Source: Saprospirales bacterium (lineage in GTDB: Bacteria > Bacteroidota > Bacteroidia > Chitinophagales > Saprospiraceae). From it: DNA of 6,546 nt. Location: the NCBI GenBank assembly GCA_003448025.1, contig DLXL01000459.1, positions 1 through 6,546 on the forward strand, read 5' to 3'. Below the pieces are notes generated by a model. The model was not told the origin of the DNA. It saw nothing but the letters and a program-made list of their open reading frames with translations, and searched no databases. How positions within the stretch are numbered: the first letter of the stretch is position 1; the number at the start of each line of letters is the position of its first letter. Shown piece after piece: positions 1 through 6,424 of this stretch. The position numbers and the translations under genes are program-made.

Positions 1-20
1 GTTTATGGGGGTTTATGAGG
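1..20 (+). repeat. GTTTATG repeat units, plus orientation (left block)
   Basis: Two units of the heptamer GTTTATG start at 1 and 11, followed by GGGG and AGG. They match the units of the larger array at 6342-6396 in sequence, orientation and 10-bp spacing. They can pair with the opposite-orientation CATAAAC units at 69-84, which would enclose the hairpin at 46-66 in a larger cruciform. The window starts inside this block, so the array may continue to the left. Function is unknown. Confidence 0.7.
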
Positions 21-37
21 TTGATTGTATAAACTCA

Positions 38-80
38 ATAAACCTTCCCGGAATATCATTCCGGGATACATAAACCCCAT
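38..80 (-). repeat. Intergenic hairpin element, left copy (inverted relative to 6425-6467)
   Basis: The reverse complement of this stretch aligns without gaps to 6425-6467 with 38 of 43 identical bases. The mismatches are at 77, 64, 59, 51 and 42. At its centre is a perfect 9-bp inverted repeat, TCCCGGAAT (46-54) and ATTCCGGGA (58-66), with a 3-nt ATC loop. No T-run follows on either strand, so it is not a classic intrinsic terminator. Two copies in a short window suggest a dispersed intergenic repeat family; that is inference. Confidence 0.8.
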
Positions 81-112
81 AAACCACTATAAACCCTATA
101 AACCTCACAAAC
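69..112 (-). repeat. CATAAAC (= GTTTATG on minus strand) tandem array upstream of def
   Basis: Five heptamer units, CATAAAC or a one- or two-base variant, begin at 69, 78, 88, 97 and 106, a spacing of 9-10 bp. Two further units lie at 28 and 37 on the other side of the hairpin. Read on the minus strand they are GTTTATG/GTTTATA/GTTTGTG followed by G-rich spacers, the same design as the right-hand array. The last unit ends 13 bp before the def start codon, so the array fills the region where the def leader or promoter would be. I found no TAnnTTTG promoter box here. Confidence 0.75.
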
Positions 113-125
113 GTCTCCCGCATTC

Positions 126-701
126 ATGCTATTGCCAATTTACGCCTACGGGCAACCCGTTTTAAAAAAAGTAGCTACGTCAATAGGGCCGGAATACCCT
201 GATTTACAAGCGCTTATTTCCAATATGTGGGACACCATGTACCACGCCGATGGTGTTGGTATTGCTGCTCCGCAAGTAGGGTATTCCATTCGGTTATTTA
301 TTATTGATACGGAGCAGATTGACCGTAAAACGGAAGCCGATGTCCCGACCGATATGCCCTTGAAGCAGGTATTCATCAATGCTCAGATCCTCGAGCAATC
401 CGAGCAGCCCTTTACCTATGAAGAGGGATGCCTGAGTATACCGGATATCCGTGGAGATGTGGAACGGTCAGAAGGAATCCGTATTCGCTGGCAGGATGAA
501 AAATTTGAGGAACATGAAGCCTCCTTTACAGGTATTAACGCCAGAGTAATACTTCATGAGTACGATCATATTGAAGGGATATTGTTTACTGAGCGACTCA
601 AACCCTTGAAAAAGCGATTGATTCAGCGCCGTTTGGATGCCATCAAAACCGGCCGGATCAAGACCGATTACAAAATGCGATTCTTCAGTACACCCCGATA
701 G
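126..701 (+). CDS. def: Peptide deformylase
   Basis: This metal-dependent cytosolic enzyme removes the N-formyl group from the initiator methionine of nascent proteins as they leave the ribosome. All three family motifs are present and intact in the 191-residue product. Motif 1 is GVGIAAPQ (residues 43-50). Motif 2 is EGCLS (100-104), giving metal ligand Cys102. Motif 3 is HEYDH (144-148), giving ligands His144 and His148 and catalytic Glu145. The N-terminus (MLLPIYAYGQPVLKK) starts where the family normally starts, so the ATG is well supported although no Shine-Dalgarno sequence is visible, which is usual in Bacteroidota. A short polar insertion lies between motifs 1 and 2 at about residues 62-79. 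Length is normal. The upstream 125 bp is filled with repeats, and a 78-bp gap without a terminator separates the gene from the regulator downstream, so co-transcription is possible. The protein looks complete and functional. Confidence 0.97.
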   Translation: MLLPIYAYGQPVLKKVATSIGPEYPDLQALISNMWDTMYHADGVGIAAPQVGYSIRLFIIDTEQIDRKTEADVPTDMPLKQVFINAQILEQSEQPFTYEEGCLSIPDIRGDVERSEGIRIRWQDEKFEEHEASFTGINARVILHEYDHIEGILFTERLKPLKKRLIQRRLDAIKTGRIKTDYKMRFFSTPR

Positions 702-779
702 TTGCCACGGAAGAGTTTAGAACTTTTTGTTATGGTATAATAGTTGCAGTTGGTGCAGGCAAATAATCTTCCTTCGCTT

Positions 780-1442
780 ATGCACCGCCACATCGATGTT
801 CTTGTAGCAGATCACCATCCAATTTTTGCGGAAGGTATTCGCTCACTTCTCTCCAAAAGCAACGGAGGGAATTTCCAGTATAATATTCAGGGGGTTGCCA
901 TAAACGGCCTGCAGGTGGCCGAATATCTGGACAGTTCATTCCCGGATCTTTTTCTGCTCGATCCGGACTTGCCTGATTCCGGTGGACTTAAAATTATCGC
1001 TTCGGTCAAACAATCCGGCACTAAAACCAGGATACTTATTCTGAATGGTTCCGGAGATCCGCTGCACATACAAGCTGCTTTCCGTGCAGGAGCAGATGGA
1101 TACATGCTAAAATCAGGCACTCAGGACGAACTTCTGCAGGCTGTAGGCGAACTTGCTGAAGGACGCACCTTTGTTGGCCGTGGATTGATGCCATATGCTA
1201 ATCAACCTGAAACGGATGGGCTGGCGCCTGAAACCCGTTTTGCTCAAAAACATCAACTCACTAAAAGGGAAATGGAAATCCTGAAATTGATCGGTGAGGC
1301 CCTTACGAACAAAGAAATAGCAGATCGAATTTATATCAGTGACCAAACCGCCAGCGTCCACCGAAAAAACATCATGCGCAAGCTCGGAGTGAACAGTACC
1401 GGGGCACTGATTAAACTGGCCTTTGAAAATCATCTGGTTTGA
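780..1442 (+). CDS. NarL/FixJ-family response regulator with atypical receiver domain
   Basis: A 220-residue DNA-binding regulator with an N-terminal receiver (about 5-125), a linker, and a C-terminal LuxR-type helix-turn-helix (about 158-218, from QLTKREMEIL through TNKEIADRIYIS to VHRKNIMRKLGV). In the receiver, the phospho-acceptor is Asp61 (LLDPDLP) and the conserved lysine is Lys111 (GYMLK). Asp11 of the acidic pair is present, but its partner is His12 (ADHHP, where DDHP is usual), and the switch Thr/Ser at the end of strand 4 is Asn89 (ILILN). Phosphorylation or signal transmission may therefore differ from the standard mechanism; this is inference. I chose ATG 780 because the product then begins MHRHIDVLVADHHP, as family members do. 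The frame is open back to TTG 744, which would add 12 residues. No histidine kinase is in the window, so the signal and target genes are unknown. Confidence 0.9.
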   Translation: MHRHIDVLVADHHPIFAEGIRSLLSKSNGGNFQYNIQGVAINGLQVAEYLDSSFPDLFLLDPDLPDSGGLKIIASVKQSGTKTRILILNGSGDPLHIQAAFRAGADGYMLKSGTQDELLQAVGELAEGRTFVGRGLMPYANQPETDGLAPETRFAQKHQLTKREMEILKLIGEALTNKEIADRIYISDQTASVHRKNIMRKLGVNSTGALIKLAFENHLV

Positions 1443-1450
1443 TGCCAAAT

Positions 1451-1472
1451 ATTTGTCGCACTTTGGACAAAT
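1451..1472 (+). terminator. Hairpin just after the response regulator stop, possible weak terminator
   Basis: A 7-bp inverted repeat, ATTTGTC (1451-1457) and GACAAAT (1466-1472), encloses an 8-nt loop and starts 9 bp after the stop codon. It is AT-rich and no clear T-run follows, so termination is uncertain. A competing palindrome, CAAATATTTG, overlaps its left arm at 1446-1455. Its position suggests the 3' end of the def-regulator transcript. Confidence 0.35.
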
Positions 1473-1504
1473 CCGGTTTATTCAAAACATTGAGTCTTTC
1501 CCTA

Positions 1505-1537
1505 TTTGATTTTCTGGGTAAACTTACTGTACATTTG
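1505..1537 (+). promoter_or_regulatory. Candidate Bacteroidota-type promoter P1 (TTTG / TACATTTG)
   Basis: TTTG at 1505-1508 and TACATTTG at 1530-1537 are 21 bp apart. This fits the Bacteroidota housekeeping sigma-factor pattern of a -33 TTTG box and a -7 TAnnTTTG box. Transcription from here would give a leader of roughly 255 nt before the ATG at 1800. A small 6-bp hairpin (GATTCA 1543-1548, TGAATC 1554-1559) would lie near the start of that transcript. This is the better box match of the two candidates in the intergenic region. Confidence 0.5.
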
Positions 1538-1668
1538 CCTCTGATTCATCTGCTGAATCCTGCCTGGGAGCGTTTTCACAATCTTTTAACCTTCTTGTAA
1601 GCAAAAATGAATGTCTTTAGGCATCGTTTTTGCGTAATAAAATTAATGCCAGGGGTTCTGACAAAACC

Positions 1669-1701
1669 TTGGGGCATATTATTATGACTTTTTTATCTTT
1701 G
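1669..1701 (+). promoter_or_regulatory. Candidate Bacteroidota-type promoter P2 (TTG / TATCTTTG)
   Basis: TATCTTTG at 1694-1701 matches the -7 consensus TAnnTTTG. A TTG at 1669-1671, 22 bp upstream, could serve as a partial -33 box. A start a few bases after 1701 would leave a leader of about 90 nt, more usual than the leader from P1. An imperfect inverted repeat (ATGCC 1646-1650, GGCAT 1673-1677, with inner GGTT/AACC) overlaps the -33 region and could be an operator; that part is speculative. Confidence 0.5.
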
Positions 1702-1726
1702 TGCGTTTAAAGCATGCGGTAGGAAA

Positions 1727-1757
1727 GTCTTGACCAGGAAGGTTTCTTCTCAAAGAC
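1727..1757 (+). promoter_or_regulatory. Possible 5' leader stem-loop of the large gene
   Basis: GTCTTG (1727-1732) can pair with CAAAGAC (1751-1757, one bulged A), and inside it GAAG (1738-1741) can pair with CTTC (1746-1749) around a GTTT loop. It would lie in the leader made from either candidate promoter, about 40 nt before the start codon. It matches no riboswitch class that I recognise, and a structure this small could be chance. Confidence 0.25.
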
Positions 1758-1799
1758 GAATTTTTAAATCGATTACATTTTTTCTAATCATAAACACTC

Positions 1800-4700
1800 A
1801 TGAAAAAAGCGAATTCTACACTCATTTACAACGCTTTCGGATGGTTGCTGGCTTTGGCTTTATCGCTTTCAGTCAATACTGCGGCAACAGCACAATGCAA
1901 CATGATTTGTAACGATCTCGTCCAAATTGCGCTGGACGAAGATTGTGAAACGGAAATCCTTCCTGATATGATTTTGGAAGGCAATGGCTGTCCAAACGGC
2001 AATTTCCAGGTTCAGGCTAAAATCAATGGTATCTGGACCCCCAGCTCCGGCAACTTTGTGGCTAATGCCAATCACATCAACCTTACCCTGCAAATCCGTG
2101 TAAGGGATCTGATTTCCGGCAATTCCTGCAACGGCAATGCCGTTATCAAGGATTTACTTCCACCTGTGCTGGACTGCGAAGATATCTTCCTGAACTGCGC
2201 TATAACCACTTACACTCCTTCATACCTGGAGGATGTGCTTGGTATCCAGGCAGGCTACCCAGCATATGAGGAGAACTGTACAAACGTAACATTGACTCAC
2301 ATCGACCAGTGGTTTGATCTGAGCTGCACTGGCAGCATCAATGGGAATCAGGATATCAGTGCTTATGTGATCCGCAAATGGACCGCACAAGACGAAAGCG
2401 GCAATACCTCTACCTGCAATCAATTCATCTACTTTGAACGCCGGCATAATTCAGATGTGTTCCTGCCACCAAATGTAGTTGTGGACTGCAGCAATCCGGT
2501 TACGGATCCTAACAGCACAGGTGTTCCCTATGTGCAAGAGTTTGGCCAGCAGTTCCCTGTTTGGCCTAATGGTACTTTCTGTGAACTCAATGCAACCTAC
2601 CAGGATCTTCCATTACCAGTTTGTGACGGCTCGTACAAAATCCTCCGCACCTGGACGTTGTACGACTGGTGCCGCCCGAATGGTCCGCAAAATCCATTGA
2701 CTCACACCCAAGTAATTAAAGTTGAAGATGCTACCGGTCCGGAGCTGGAGTGTCCGGAAGACGTAACTGTGGGCACTAATGCAAACGATTGTCAACTCGA
2801 TTATGACCTTCCGGATGTAATTGTAACAGACAACTGCTCACGGCTGGCTTCCATTGAAGCTCAATGGCAGGACTATAACGGCATCTGGCAAAATATTTAC
2901 GGTACATTCACCACATTCCCGGGCAACAATCCATGGGATCATGACACCCTGGCCGTAGTTGGCTACGCCGACAACCTCGGTATCGGTGTTACCCCGGTGA
3001 AATACATCATCAAAGATGATTGTGGCAATGTAACCGAGTGCGTGTTTAATGTAACCGTTGAAGACAGCACCCCACCTACTGTTGCCTGCGACCAAAACAC
3101 AAAGGTTGCCCTGAACGTAGATGGTACGGCCCTTGTTAACGCATCCACTTTTGATGATGGTTCTTATGACAACTGTTCCCCCGAAGTATTCTTCAAGGTA
3201 CGTCGTATGAATCAGAATGGTTGCCAGGACAATAGCCAATTCCACGACCAGGTAACATTCTGCTGTGAGGACATTGGCGACACCGTTCAGGTTATCCTGC
3301 GCGTATATGACATTCCGGTTCCTGCCGGCAGTGTTGACCTTGATTTTGGAGAATGGAACTCAAATGATTGTATGGTTTGGGTACTGGTGGAAGATAAAAT
3401 CAAACCCACCTGCACGTCTCCTGGCAATGTAACCGTGAACTGTGAAAACTTCGACCCAAGCCTCTGGGCTTATGGCAAACCGGATGTGTATGATAACTGT
3501 TGCCTGGATTCTACCAAAGTGTATCAGGGTCAGTATGGCCTTACCCACTCTGTAAACTACAGCCAGTTCGATACCGTATGTAATAAAGGCACCATTACAC
3601 GTACTTTCCGTAGTTTTGACTGCTACGGAAACAGCTCACAGTGCACGCAGCGTGTAATTGTTACTTACAAACAGAATTACTTTGTCAAGTTCCCTAACGA
3701 TGTCATCGTAACGGCCTGCGATGGCACGGGTAACTTTGGAGAGCCTATCATTTTTGGCAAAGACTGCGAACTCATCGGCGTATCCTTCAGCGATGAAGTA
3801 TTCACAGTGGTTCCGGATGCCTGCTTCAAAATTGAGCGCACCTGGCAAATTATAAACTGGTGCACCTACAATCCGAACGCTCCGTGCATCAACGTACCCA
3901 ATCCGAATCCAAACTCAAACTCCACTTCTCCTGCCAACCTTCCAGGCCCAACGGTATCTGCTTGCGGTACCATTGCCCCATGGGCGCCAACAGTGGTAAA
4001 AATTAACCCGTCAGATCCATCAGCCACAAACTACTGCCGCTATTGGGGCGACGACCCTGCCTTTGGTGGCAACGGCAATGGCATAAACGATGAGGTCAAC
4101 TGCTACGTGTACAAGCAGATCATCAAAATCAGCGATGGTCAGGCGCCAACGGGCACTTTTGTAACCCCTAACTGTTCTAACCAGAACTGGCTGACGCCTA
4201 ACAACGCGCTCCTCTGGAATGAAATGTACTGGTGGGATAATGGCCTGCAAATCCACGACCTCTGCGAAGAGCCAACGGATCTTTGCATCACTGGCACGGA
4301 TGCTTGCTCAGGCAACAACATCAATATTGAATATCTTTTGTTCCTCGACCTTGACGGTGACGGAACAATGGAAACAGTAGTGAATTCTGTGAATGTAGGA
4401 ATTGCCGGCCTTGGATGGAACAACATCATGTACAACAACCTGAATACGCCAAATTTCGGTGGCGGTACTTCACGCCAATTCGACGAGCGCCCTGTACCTG
4501 CTAACCAGAAATACGGCTTTGCTATTCAGGAAACCATAAATGGCAACAACAAAGTGGCTTGTGTGCGTTGGAATACCCAGCAGCAACAGAACAATTTTGT
4601 TGTGCCTGAGCTGCCACACGGTACCCACAAGATCAAGTGGTTTATTACAGACGGCTGTGGCAACAATAAGGAATACGAATACACCTTTACAGTGAAAGAT

Positions 4701-6263
4701 TGTAAGGCGCCAACCGTGGTTTGCCTCAACGGCCTCAGTGTAAACATCATGCCAACAGGTATGATCACACTCTGGGCTTCCGACTTCCTGCAATACACTG
4801 AAGACAACTGCACACCTTCTAATCAACTTAGAATTGGTATTCGCAAGTGTGGCACGGGCACCGGATTCCCGGTAGATGCCAACGGCAACCCGATCACTAC
4901 TGTGACCTTCAACTGTACCGAAATCGGTAACCAGTGTGTGGAGTTATGGTCCATTGATGCTGCCGGCAATGCTGATTATTGTGAAACCTATGTATTGGTG
5001 CAGGACAATCTGGGATCCTGCAGCGGAAATCCATCCGTAGTAGTTTCCGGCGCACTGAAAACGGAAGATAATGAAGGTGTGGAAGAAGCGAATGTCCAAC
5101 TTTTCGCTATCCCTGCTAACGGGACTCCGGTTCAGGCAAGTACAGATATGACTGACAATCTGGGTGTTTATATGTTTATCAATTCCCTGCCTGTTGGATC
5201 TGACTATATTGTTGTTCCGGAAAAAGATGACAACCCTCTGAATGGGGTAACCACTTATGACCTGGTGTTGATTTCCAAGCACATTCTTGGTCTGGAGCCG
5301 CTCAACAGCCCCTACAAAATGATCGCTGCGGATGCCAACAAAAGTGGCTCCATTACCACGTTTGATATTGTGGAGATTCGCAAACTGATCCTGGGCATTT
5401 ACAACGAACTTCCAGCCAACACCTCCTGGCGTTTTGTAGATAAAGATTATACATTCCCGAATGTACTAAATCCATTCCAGGACCAGTTCCCGGAAACCAA
5501 AGCGGTTCAGGACATGCAACTGCATAATCTGGAAGACGACTTTGTAGGGGTGAAAATTGGCGACGTAAACAATTCCGTTGTACCAAATTCCCTGGTAAGT
5601 GCCGACGACCGCAGTATGGGTACCCTTTACTTTGATGTGGAAGACCGCGCCATAAAAACCGGCGAAATGGTGGAAGTGAAAATGACGGCTTCTGAAAATG
5701 TTGCCGGTTATCAGTTCACCATGAACCTGAATGGCCTGAAAGCACTTGAAGTAGTTCCAGGTGCAAACATGGGCCGTGAAAACTTCGCTATCTTCGACGA
5801 GGCTGTTACTGCATCTGTGAACAGCGAAGCAAGTGAATTTACCATCCGCTTCCGCGCTACACGTAACGGACAACTGAGCCAGATGCTTGGTTTGGGCAAC
5901 AGCATCACCCGCACCGAAGCATACACTGAGATCAATGGGGATGTACAGCAGAAAGAAGTGATGTTGCGTTTCAATGGCGCCAATGGCAGCACTGTTGCCG
6001 GAGCCGGATTTGAATTGCTGCAAAATGCACCAAATCCAACCAAAGGCTTCACCAACATTTCTTTCAACCTGCCAGAAGCTGTAGAAGCAACCCTTACGGT
6101 AACCAACGCAGAGGGCAAAGTAGTGAAGCGGATCGTGAATCAATTCGCGAAAGGCTACAACACCATTACACTCCAGCGCGCTGAGTTGGAACCAGGTATT
6201 CTGTTCTACCAACTGGATACGCCAACCCACAGTGCAACGAAGAAAATGATTGTGGTTGAATAA
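1800..6263 (+). CDS. Large secreted HYR/Ig-like repeat protein with dockerin, cohesin-like and T9SS sorting domains
   Basis: This 1487-residue protein is predicted to be exported by Sec and then carried through the outer membrane by the type IX system, to be surface-bound or released. The signal peptide covers residues 1-31 (MKK, hydrophobic 13-25, cleavage at ATA|Q). Residues about 33-1074 hold about eight cysteine-rich Ig/HYR-like units. Their junctions include LLPPVLDC (119-126), VEDATGPELEC (308-318), VEDSTPPTVAC (420-430), VEDKIKPTC (530-538), VKDCKAPTVVC (965-975) and VQDNLGSC (1067-1074). DNC motifs recur, as do two related TW-plus-WC signatures at 284-291 and 681-688. An acidic DLDGDG loop at 850-855 may bind calcium. 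Then come a carboxypeptidase-regulatory-like domain (about 1079-1142), a dockerin-like pair (EF loops 1143-1154, degenerate, and 1178-1189, canonical), KIGDVNN at 1252-1258, a cohesin-like domain (about 1273-1392) and a T9SS type A tail (about 1403-1487, NAPNP to KKMIVVE). No catalytic domain is visible. Adhesion or a matrix role is inference. The ATG is set by the signal peptide; no Shine-Dalgarno sequence is seen. Confidence 0.92.
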   Translation: MKKANSTLIYNAFGWLLALALSLSVNTAATAQCNMICNDLVQIALDEDCETEILPDMILEGNGCPNGNFQVQAKINGIWTPSSGNFVANANHINLTLQIRVRDLISGNSCNGNAVIKDLLPPVLDCEDIFLNCAITTYTPSYLEDVLGIQAGYPAYEENCTNVTLTHIDQWFDLSCTGSINGNQDISAYVIRKWTAQDESGNTSTCNQFIYFERRHNSDVFLPPNVVVDCSNPVTDPNSTGVPYVQEFGQQFPVWPNGTFCELNATYQDLPLPVCDGSYKILRTWTLYDWCRPNGPQNPLTHTQVIKVEDATGPELECPEDVTVGTNANDCQLDYDLPDVIVTDNCSRLASIEAQWQDYNGIWQNIYGTFTTFPGNNPWDHDTLAVVGYADNLGIGVTPVKYIIKDDCGNVTECVFNVTVEDSTPPTVACDQNTKVALNVDGTALVNASTFDDGSYDNCSPEVFFKVRRMNQNGCQDNSQFHDQVTFCCEDIGDTVQVILRVYDIPVPAGSVDLDFGEWNSNDCMVWVLVEDKIKPTCTSPGNVTVNCENFDPSLWAYGKPDVYDNCCLDSTKVYQGQYGLTHSVNYSQFDTVCNKGTITRTFRSFDCYGNSSQCTQRVIVTYKQNYFVKFPNDVIVTACDGTGNFGEPIIFGKDCELIGVSFSDEVFTVVPDACFKIERTWQIINWCTYNPNAPCINVPNPNPNSNSTSPANLPGPTVSACGTIAPWAPTVVKINPSDPSATNYCRYWGDDPAFGGNGNGINDEVNCYVYKQIIKISDGQAPTGTFVTPNCSNQNWLTPNNALLWNEMYWWDNGLQIHDLCEEPTDLCITGTDACSGNNINIEYLLFLDLDGDGTMETVVNSVNVGIAGLGWNNIMYNNLNTPNFGGGTSRQFDERPVPANQKYGFAIQETINGNNKVACVRWNTQQQQNNFVVPELPHGTHKIKWFITDGCGNNKEYEYTFTVKDCKAPTVVCLNGLSVNIMPTGMITLWASDFLQYTEDNCTPSNQLRIGIRKCGTGTGFPVDANGNPITTVTFNCTEIGNQCVELWSIDAAGNADYCETYVLVQDNLGSCSGNPSVVVSGALKTEDNEGVEEANVQLFAIPANGTPVQASTDMTDNLGVYMFINSLPVGSDYIVVPEKDDNPLNGVTTYDLVLISKHILGLEPLNSPYKMIAADANKSGSITTFDIVEIRKLILGIYNELPANTSWRFVDKDYTFPNVLNPFQDQFPETKAVQDMQLHNLEDDFVGVKIGDVNNSVVPNSLVSADDRSMGTLYFDVEDRAIKTGEMVEVKMTASENVAGYQFTMNLNGLKALEVVPGANMGRENFAIFDEAVTASVNSEASEFTIRFRATRNGQLSQMLGLGNSITRTEAYTEINGDVQQKEVMLRFNGANGSTVAGAGFELLQNAPNPTKGFTNISFNLPEAVEATLTVTNAEGKVVKRIVNQFAKGYNTITLQRAELEPGILFYQLDTPTHSATKKMIVVE

Positions 6264-6273
6264 TGGATCGTAC

Positions 6274-6293
6274 CGGCGGGTTTAGCCGCCGAT
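6274..6293 (+). repeat. REP-like palindromic repeat, copy 1
   Basis: The 20-base sequence CGGCGGGTTTAGCCGCCGAT starts 10 bp after the stop codon of the large gene. It forms a 6-bp GC stem (CGGCGG 6274-6279 with CCGCCG 6286-6291) around a 6-nt loop. An exact copy lies at 6400-6419 and a degraded one starts at 6482. The short GC-rich imperfect palindrome in multiple intergenic copies resembles REP elements, though genome-wide copy number cannot be seen here. Confidence 0.7.
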
Positions 6294-6296
6294 ACC

Positions 6297-6348
6297 CATA
6301 AACTACAAGAGCCGACCTGTTGAAACAGGTTGGCTCTTGTAGTTTATG
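6297..6348 (+). terminator. Long 24-bp hairpin downstream of the large gene, likely bidirectional terminator
   Basis: Positions 6297-6320 pair with 6325-6348 over 24 bp with a single G-T wobble (6314/6331) and a TGAA loop at 6321-6324. The outermost arms are CATAAAC and GTTTATG, the same heptamer as the flanking arrays. The hairpin starts 34 bp after the stop codon and is very stable, so it probably ends or protects the 3' end of the large mRNA. There is no T-run on either side, unlike a textbook intrinsic terminator. Confidence 0.6.
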
Positions 6349-6396
6349 AGGGTTTATGGGGTTTATGGGGGTTTATGGGGTTTATGAGGGTTTTTG
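6342..6396 (+). repeat. GTTTATGGG tandem array with G-quadruplex potential
   Basis: Heptamer units GTTTATG begin at 6342, 6352, 6361, 6371 and 6380, with a variant GTTTTTG at 6390, giving a 9-10 bp period. Further units follow at 6421, 6430 and 6472. G-runs of three to five bases at 6350-6352, 6358-6361, 6367-6371, 6377-6380 and 6388-6390 are separated by TTTAT or TTTATGA, meeting the usual G3+N1-7 rule for a quadruplex on the + strand. The first unit is also the right arm of the hairpin at 6297-6348. Confidence 0.8.
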
Positions 6397-6399
6397 TAG

Positions 6400-6419
6400 C
6401 GGCGGGTTTAGCCGCCGAT
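6400..6419 (+). repeat. REP-like palindromic repeat, copy 2
   Basis: Exact 20-base copy of 6274-6293, with the same 6-bp GC stem. It sits between the GTTTATGGG array and two more GTTTATG units at 6421 and 6430, so palindromes and heptamers alternate here. A degraded copy follows 82 bp downstream. Confidence 0.8.
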
Positions 6420-6424
6420 GGTTT

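Noticed and set aside
69..112. Heptamer arrays as a CRISPR array
   Set aside because: Units are 7 bp with 2-3 bp spacers; CRISPR repeats and spacers are each more than 20 bp, and no cas gene is present.
736..741. TATAAT as a promoter -10 box before the regulator
   Set aside because: This is the proteobacterial consensus. Bacteroidota promoters use TAnnTTTG, and no matching -33 TTTG at proper spacing was found, so it is probably chance in AT-rich sequence.
744..779. Upstream TTG (744, 750) or GTG (753) starts for the response regulator
   Set aside because: The 12 extra residues are not part of the receiver fold, and ATG 780 gives the normal family N-terminus. Since 741-743 is an in-frame stop, no longer extension is possible.
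1607..1687. 26-codon ORF in the intergenic region
   Set aside because: Short, no ribosome-binding or family support, and it overlaps the promoter P2 -33 region.
1884..1902. Cys33 after the signal peptide as a lipoprotein anchor
   Set aside because: The preceding residues ATAQ lack the lipobox Leu at -3 and Ala/Gly at -1, and the ATA|Q site is a good signal peptidase I site in a protein with a T9SS tail.
1730..1912. 60-codon plus-strand open frame overlapping the start of the large gene
   Set aside because: It overlaps the signal peptide region in another frame, starts inside the leader and has no domain or start-site support.
5466..6230. 254-codon open frame on the minus strand
   Set aside because: It lies wholly inside the large plus-strand gene, over the dockerin, cohesin-like and sorting domains that are clearly coded on the + strand. 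Its translation shows no recognisable domain.
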